From: JBAXHO01 sp037138855
GTDB taxonomy: Bacteria > Patescibacteriota > Dojkabacteria > B142 > OLB20
Reading direction: 5' to 3'
Length of the DNA: 6,588 nt
Assembly: GCA_037138855.1 (NCBI GenBank)
Contig: JBAXHO010000084.1
Location: 1-6,588 of the forward strand
Below, piece by piece: positions 3,563-6,588 of this stretch. The notes below the pieces were generated by a model, which saw only the letters and a program-made list of their open reading frames with translations, was not told where the DNA came from and did no database searches. A program made the position numbers and the translations under genes. Positions within the stretch are counted from its first letter, which is position 1. Every line of letters begins with the position of its first letter.

Positions 3563-6172
3563 ATGTTACTTCTTAACAAAAAATTCTTAATAATAATTCT
3601 ATTTTTATTTACTTTAATTTTTGCAGGCACTCTTTATAATCTTCAAGATTTCAAAGTACAAGCCCAAATTATAAATACTGATGCACCTGCTAGTTTTGAT
3701 TGGCGAAATGTCCATGGCATTAACTGGGTCAGTCCGGTAAGAAATTATCCAAATAACCATGGCTGCTTTGCTGATGCCTCTACTGCATTGCTGGAGACAC
3801 AAATTAATTTATATTATAATCAACTCTTCGACCTTGATTTATCTGAACAAGCAGCACGTGATTGTTATTATGATACTGCCAACACAATTCCCGCTTTAAC
3901 TAATAAATATAACCCCGATATCAATTGTCCCACGAACGGATCTGAAGAATCGTGGTTTGCTAGAAAAATAGTCAATGTCGGTATTTTCGACGAAACATGT
4001 GATATATTTCGTCTCGGGCACACACTTAATTCCTGTTCCAGTGAGTATATTTGCTCTGATTGGCAAAATAGAGTTTGGAAAGCAAATGATTATAAAGAAT
4101 TATATACTGCAGCTACAACTGATTGGTTCGATTATCGGCAAGGATATAATGATTTATACGGAACTGTTACCCAGCAACAATGTCCCAATATGCTCTCTCA
4201 TGTTCAATATCTTGCCAGCGAAGCAGAATTTAAAAAAGAATTGATTAAAAAAGGTCCAATGCATTCAATCGTTCAAGAATGGGGACATGAAATGCTTCTA
4301 GTCGGCTATGATACCAAAAAAGATTGGACCTTATTAGCCAATTGTGATGATAACACTCATGACGGATATTGCTTTTCAGATGGTTGTATCAAACCTCTTG
4401 GTAATTGTGATGCTACCAGAATTGGTAAAAGGTATTGTGATAATAAAAATCTACTTGAATGCGCAGAATCTAACGGAATATACTTTTTTCAAGGTACAGG
4501 ACTTTCTTGTAATATGCCTCCCTGTAGTAGCGGAGAACTAGGAAATTCTCAATGTATTAATGACGGAATTTATGTGTGTACTGACGATGGCATTTCTCCT
4601 TATTGGAATAAAACTTCCGCTTGTGATGGTAGCTGTGTAAATGGACAGTGTGTCAATACTCAAACACAATTTCAACCCGGTGATAAACGCTGTATCCGCA
4701 ATGGCGGAGACCAGCATTTTGCTTATGAAAATTATACTCCCGGCAGCAAAGCAACTACCTGGATTTTTAAAAATCAAAATTTAGGTGGTGCTGTCTTCGG
4801 TGATCAAGGATTTATTAATGTGAGCATGCCTTATGCAGACCTAGTTTCCGGAACTTATTATACTGGTCCATTTACACCACCAACCAATAGCAGTTACATT
4901 CCTAATAATTTTGACGGTATTATTAGATGCGTAGATTTAGATAGTGATGGATTTTGCAATTGGGGTATCTCAGAAACCAAACCATCCAGTTGTAGCTCTA
5001 GCTGTAATATTAAAAAAGATTGTGATGATAGTAACCAGGATCTCAATTTCTATGATGAAAATATGAATTGTGTTTCTAATATTGATCTTAGCATTTCTGC
5101 TAATGCTGTACAGGTAATTGGTTCGACATATGATCTCAATTTTTCAATAAATAATACGGGTGGTAATCCAGCCAAAAATGTGGTTCTTAAATTTATGAAG
5201 TCCTATGACCTATTTGTATCTTCTTCCGGAGTTACCTGTACTGTGAATGAAGCCGAATATCAGGTATCCTGCTCCATCTCCTCCATAGCTTCTAACTCCA
5301 CCATAACTGGTAGTGTAAGAATGACAAGTCTTGATCCCAATTCCACTTATGAATTAATAGTTTCCAGTACAAGTCAAGTAGATCCAGACTTAACAAATAA
5401 CTCTGTAATAATTAGCATTTCTAATCCTGTCCAGCAATGTACAGTTAATTTTAATAATAATATTTATACGCAAAACTGTATCGATATTGATAATAATGGA
5501 ACATATTATACGACTCAAGGTGATTTAATTAGAATAGTATGTATGACACCAGCCAACCCACTTGCTACAGATTGTACTTATTTTTTCCAAATTACCAATG
5601 TCCAACCAGATTTAAAGATTATTGATACAGATTCAGGAAATGGGATGCTTTGGGGTCAAGGCGGAAGCAATAACCCACACCCCAAACTAACAATTTTATC
5701 TGCAAATAATACTGTTATCGGAGAAGTGCAAATCATGCTTGATAAAAATTTAAGTTGGGAAAATGTCACTGCAGCAACAGATACTGCAATTAATAAAGCA
5801 TATATTCATAATTTGATTGGTTTACCTGGAACTGAAACCAGCTATTCACTTTATATTCCATACGGATATGGCGATCAATCTGTAGGAATCTGTCCGGGCG
5901 CAGATTCATTAGCAATGACAGGACCAGAATGTGCTAATTTCATTGTGAAAAGAGAAACTGATACCGATACTGACATTGTCACCATAAATAACAAGCAATA
6001 CTGGAAAGTCTCCGGGCTTACAAGTACAGGTGGCTATTCTATTCAAGGTAACATTCTGACAAGAACAGGCAATGATATAACATTATTTTTGTTAGCAGGA
6101 ATGTTATTCATCAATATAGTGAACCTAGGAAATATTTTTACCAAAAGAAAACTAAGATTTAACAATGATTAA
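3563..6172 (+). CDS. Secreted papain-like (C1A) multidomain surface protein
   Basis: This 869-aa protein starts with a signal peptide (basic NKK, hydrophobic 8-24, possible cleavage after VQA at 34). There is no I29-type propeptide: the papain-like domain begins at SFDWR (44-48), with VSPVRN (56-61), Cys68 in HGCFADAS, LSEQAARDC (93-101), His242 in GHEMLLVGYD and Asn260 in LLANCD. The Cys-His-Asn triad is therefore kept, but Tyr62 sits where papain has the oxyanion Gln19, and Trp26 and Cys22 are replaced by Phe and Asn. Residues 262-377 are Cys-rich modules of the CxxGQC type. Residues 456-503 carry DLDSDGFC and DCDDSNQDLN, like MopE-type putative metal-binding motifs. Residues 507-620 look like a DUF11/CARDB beta-sandwich, ending DLTNNS. 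Residues 621-825 are unrecognised. LTRTG (832-836), a helix (about 839-859) and KRK form a sortase-like anchor with Thr for Pro. It has 35 cysteines. Stop is TAA. It may be an active peptidase or a binding protein. Confidence 0.88.
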   Translation: MLLLNKKFLIIILFLFTLIFAGTLYNLQDFKVQAQIINTDAPASFDWRNVHGINWVSPVRNYPNNHGCFADASTALLETQINLYYNQLFDLDLSEQAARDCYYDTANTIPALTNKYNPDINCPTNGSEESWFARKIVNVGIFDETCDIFRLGHTLNSCSSEYICSDWQNRVWKANDYKELYTAATTDWFDYRQGYNDLYGTVTQQQCPNMLSHVQYLASEAEFKKELIKKGPMHSIVQEWGHEMLLVGYDTKKDWTLLANCDDNTHDGYCFSDGCIKPLGNCDATRIGKRYCDNKNLLECAESNGIYFFQGTGLSCNMPPCSSGELGNSQCINDGIYVCTDDGISPYWNKTSACDGSCVNGQCVNTQTQFQPGDKRCIRNGGDQHFAYENYTPGSKATTWIFKNQNLGGAVFGDQGFINVSMPYADLVSGTYYTGPFTPPTNSSYIPNNFDGIIRCVDLDSDGFCNWGISETKPSSCSSSCNIKKDCDDSNQDLNFYDENMNCVSNIDLSISANAVQVIGSTYDLNFSINNTGGNPAKNVVLKFMKSYDLFVSSSGVTCTVNEAEYQVSCSISSIASNSTITGSVRMTSLDPNSTYELIVSSTSQVDPDLTNNSVIISISNPVQQCTVNFNNNIYTQNCIDIDNNGTYYTTQGDLIRIVCMTPANPLATDCTYFFQITNVQPDLKIIDTDSGNGMLWGQGGSNNPHPKLTILSANNTVIGEVQIMLDKNLSWENVTAATDTAINKAYIHNLIGLPGTETSYSLYIPYGYGDQSVGICPGADSLAMTGPECANFIVKRETDTDTDIVTINNKQYWKVSGLTSTGGYSIQGNILTRTGNDITLFLLAGMLFINIVNLGNIFTKRKLRFNND

Positions 6173-6212
6173 AACTTAAACTAATTCAACAAAAATATAG
6201 TTTCGTGTAAAT

Positions 6213-6424
6213 CTATGTAACCTTTTGATACCCTCTCTCTTCAAAAAATTCCTGTGAACGGTTAAATTTCCAGGGGTTTTTCACATTGCATTTGTAGATT
6301 TCAACAGTTTTCCACCACTAGCTTCCATCGCGTCTCCCAGCTGCAAATGCTGCTCGCGCGCTGTCATTCGTCTTTTTTCAGCTTGCGCATCTTCGCCATC
6401 TTTCCCGATAATTAAAAATTGCAT
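6213..6424 (-). pseudogene. YCII-domain protein remnant, deleted and frameshifted
   Basis: From ATG at 6424 the frame reads MQFLIIGKDGEDAQ, then EKRRMTAREQHLQLGDAMEASG, and stops at TGA (6281-6283) after 47 codons. The start matches the YCII family (PF03795; full length about 95-130 aa) as I recall it: xFLIIGKDGxD, ERRMxAReAHLxLGDxM. In the -1 frame, from 6317 to a TAG at 6213-6215, the sequence reads WWKTVEIYKCNV and then ...PWKFNRSQEFFEERGYQ, which resembles the YCII C-terminal VWxxIEIxxCxV pattern. The central part (GSV...EPYVTG) is missing, so an internal deletion of roughly 40 codons with a frameshift near 6312-6325 is the simplest reading. The N-terminal half is clearly richer in G+C than its surroundings, which hints at acquisition from elsewhere. 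YCII proteins are small, poorly characterised putative enzymes. A genuine 47-aa product is possible but less likely. Confidence 0.55.
6244..6281 (+). terminator. Possible intrinsic terminator of the 869-aa gene
   Basis: On the plus strand, CCTG (6251-6254) pairs with CAGG (6271-6274). Two U-G pairs and five A-U pairs extend this to an 11-bp stem whose 3' arm ends in TTTTT. The 16-nt loop is long and the GC core is only 4 bp. It lies 72 bp after the stop codon. The minus-strand transcript would have two mismatches, so it favours the plus direction. It overlaps the decayed YCII sequence. Confidence 0.4.
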
Positions 6425-6453
6425 AGTAATAAATATTTAAAATATTGAATTTT

Positions 6454-6462
6454 ATTTTAGCA
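6454..6462 (-). promoter_or_regulatory. Extended -10 element upstream of the YCII remnant
   Basis: On the minus strand, TGC precedes TAAAAT (5/6 match to the -10 box), about 29 bp upstream of the ATG at 6424. No clear -35 box is present. It has the same TGC-plus-hexamer form as the promoter at 3291-3299, so the decayed gene may still be transcribed. Confidence 0.35.
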
Positions 6463-6510
6463 TAAAGATTGGAATGTTTTGAGTACCATTATTCTTTAAA
6501 GCTAATCAAC

Positions 6511-6527
6511 TATAATCGTGATATAAT
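6511..6527 (+). promoter_or_regulatory. Perfect extended -10 promoter facing the right edge
   Basis: TATAAT at 6522-6527 is preceded by TGA, giving a consensus extended -10. A second TATAAT lies 11 bp upstream at 6511-6516. No good -35 box is visible. Transcription would start near 6534 and run off the window. No start codon for a downstream gene is evident before 6588, and the window ends in a purine-rich stretch, AAAAGAGAGG, which could be a ribosome-binding region. Confidence 0.45.
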
Positions 6528-6588
6528 TCTTTTTCACTGCTGTCCGCTAAAAGTTTTATAAAAATCCAAATAGGAAATAAAAGAGAGG

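Noticed and set aside
3614..4777. Several short frames of 62-89 codons on both strands inside the 869-aa gene
   Set aside because: All overlap a long, domain-bearing gene and have no recognisable motifs or start signals. They are shadows.
6212..6424. UGA recoded as glycine (as in Gracilibacteria and Absconditabacteria), which would read through the YCII stop
   Set aside because: The 400- and 869-codon genes contain no in-frame TGA, and TGA ends trxA and trxB at natural positions. The in-frame sequence after the TGA does not look like YCII, while the -1 frame does.

Overview
The window looks like a piece of an AT-rich bacterial genome, most plausibly from the Candidate Phyla Radiation (Patescibacteria, perhaps Microgenomates or a relative). 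That placement is inference. It rests on low G+C, leaders without Shine-Dalgarno sequences, spacers full of degenerate short repeats, extended -10 promoters, Thr/Pro-rich and Cys-rich surface proteins, and C-terminal LPxTA/LPxTG-like motifs followed by a membrane helix. The standard bacterial code fits: long reading frames run without internal TGA, and TGA is used as a stop.

Layout. Positions 1-295 are a repeat-rich flank: a perfect CAAGTAT array, a CGGTNNN heptad block and a REP-like palindrome. Three minus-strand genes follow: trxB (thioredoxin reductase, 296-1225), trxA (thioredoxin, 1497-1850) and a 400-aa double-anchored Cys-rich surface protein (2062-3264). A 298-bp divergent promoter region (3265-3562) separates these from a plus-strand gene for an 869-aa secreted multidomain protein (3563-6172). 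That protein has a papain-like (C1A) peptidase domain, Cys-rich modules, a MopE-like Asp/Cys motif, a DUF11-like beta-sandwich and a C-terminal LTRTG-plus-helix anchor. A possible terminator (6244-6281) follows. The right end holds the remnant of a YCII-domain gene on the minus strand (6213-6424), apparently internally deleted and frameshifted, and a plus-strand extended -10 promoter that points to a gene beyond the right edge.

How the genes may work together. TrxA and TrxB form the standard NADPH -> FAD -> CxxC -> CxxC relay in the cytoplasm. The two divergent genes encode envelope proteins with 19 and 35 cysteines, so the locus joins thiol chemistry to disulfide-rich surface proteins. A functional link is only suggested by proximity. 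The surface pair, a papain-like protein with an altered oxyanion position and a Thr/Pro-stalked membrane protein, is the best candidate for undescribed biology.

The most striking non-coding signal is a 7-bp periodicity that fills all three spacers on the trx side. Two blocks keep register for 9 and 10 consecutive heptads, share 22 identical bases, and end 1-2 bp from a stop codon. I see no such periodicity in the divergent promoter region or after the protease gene.
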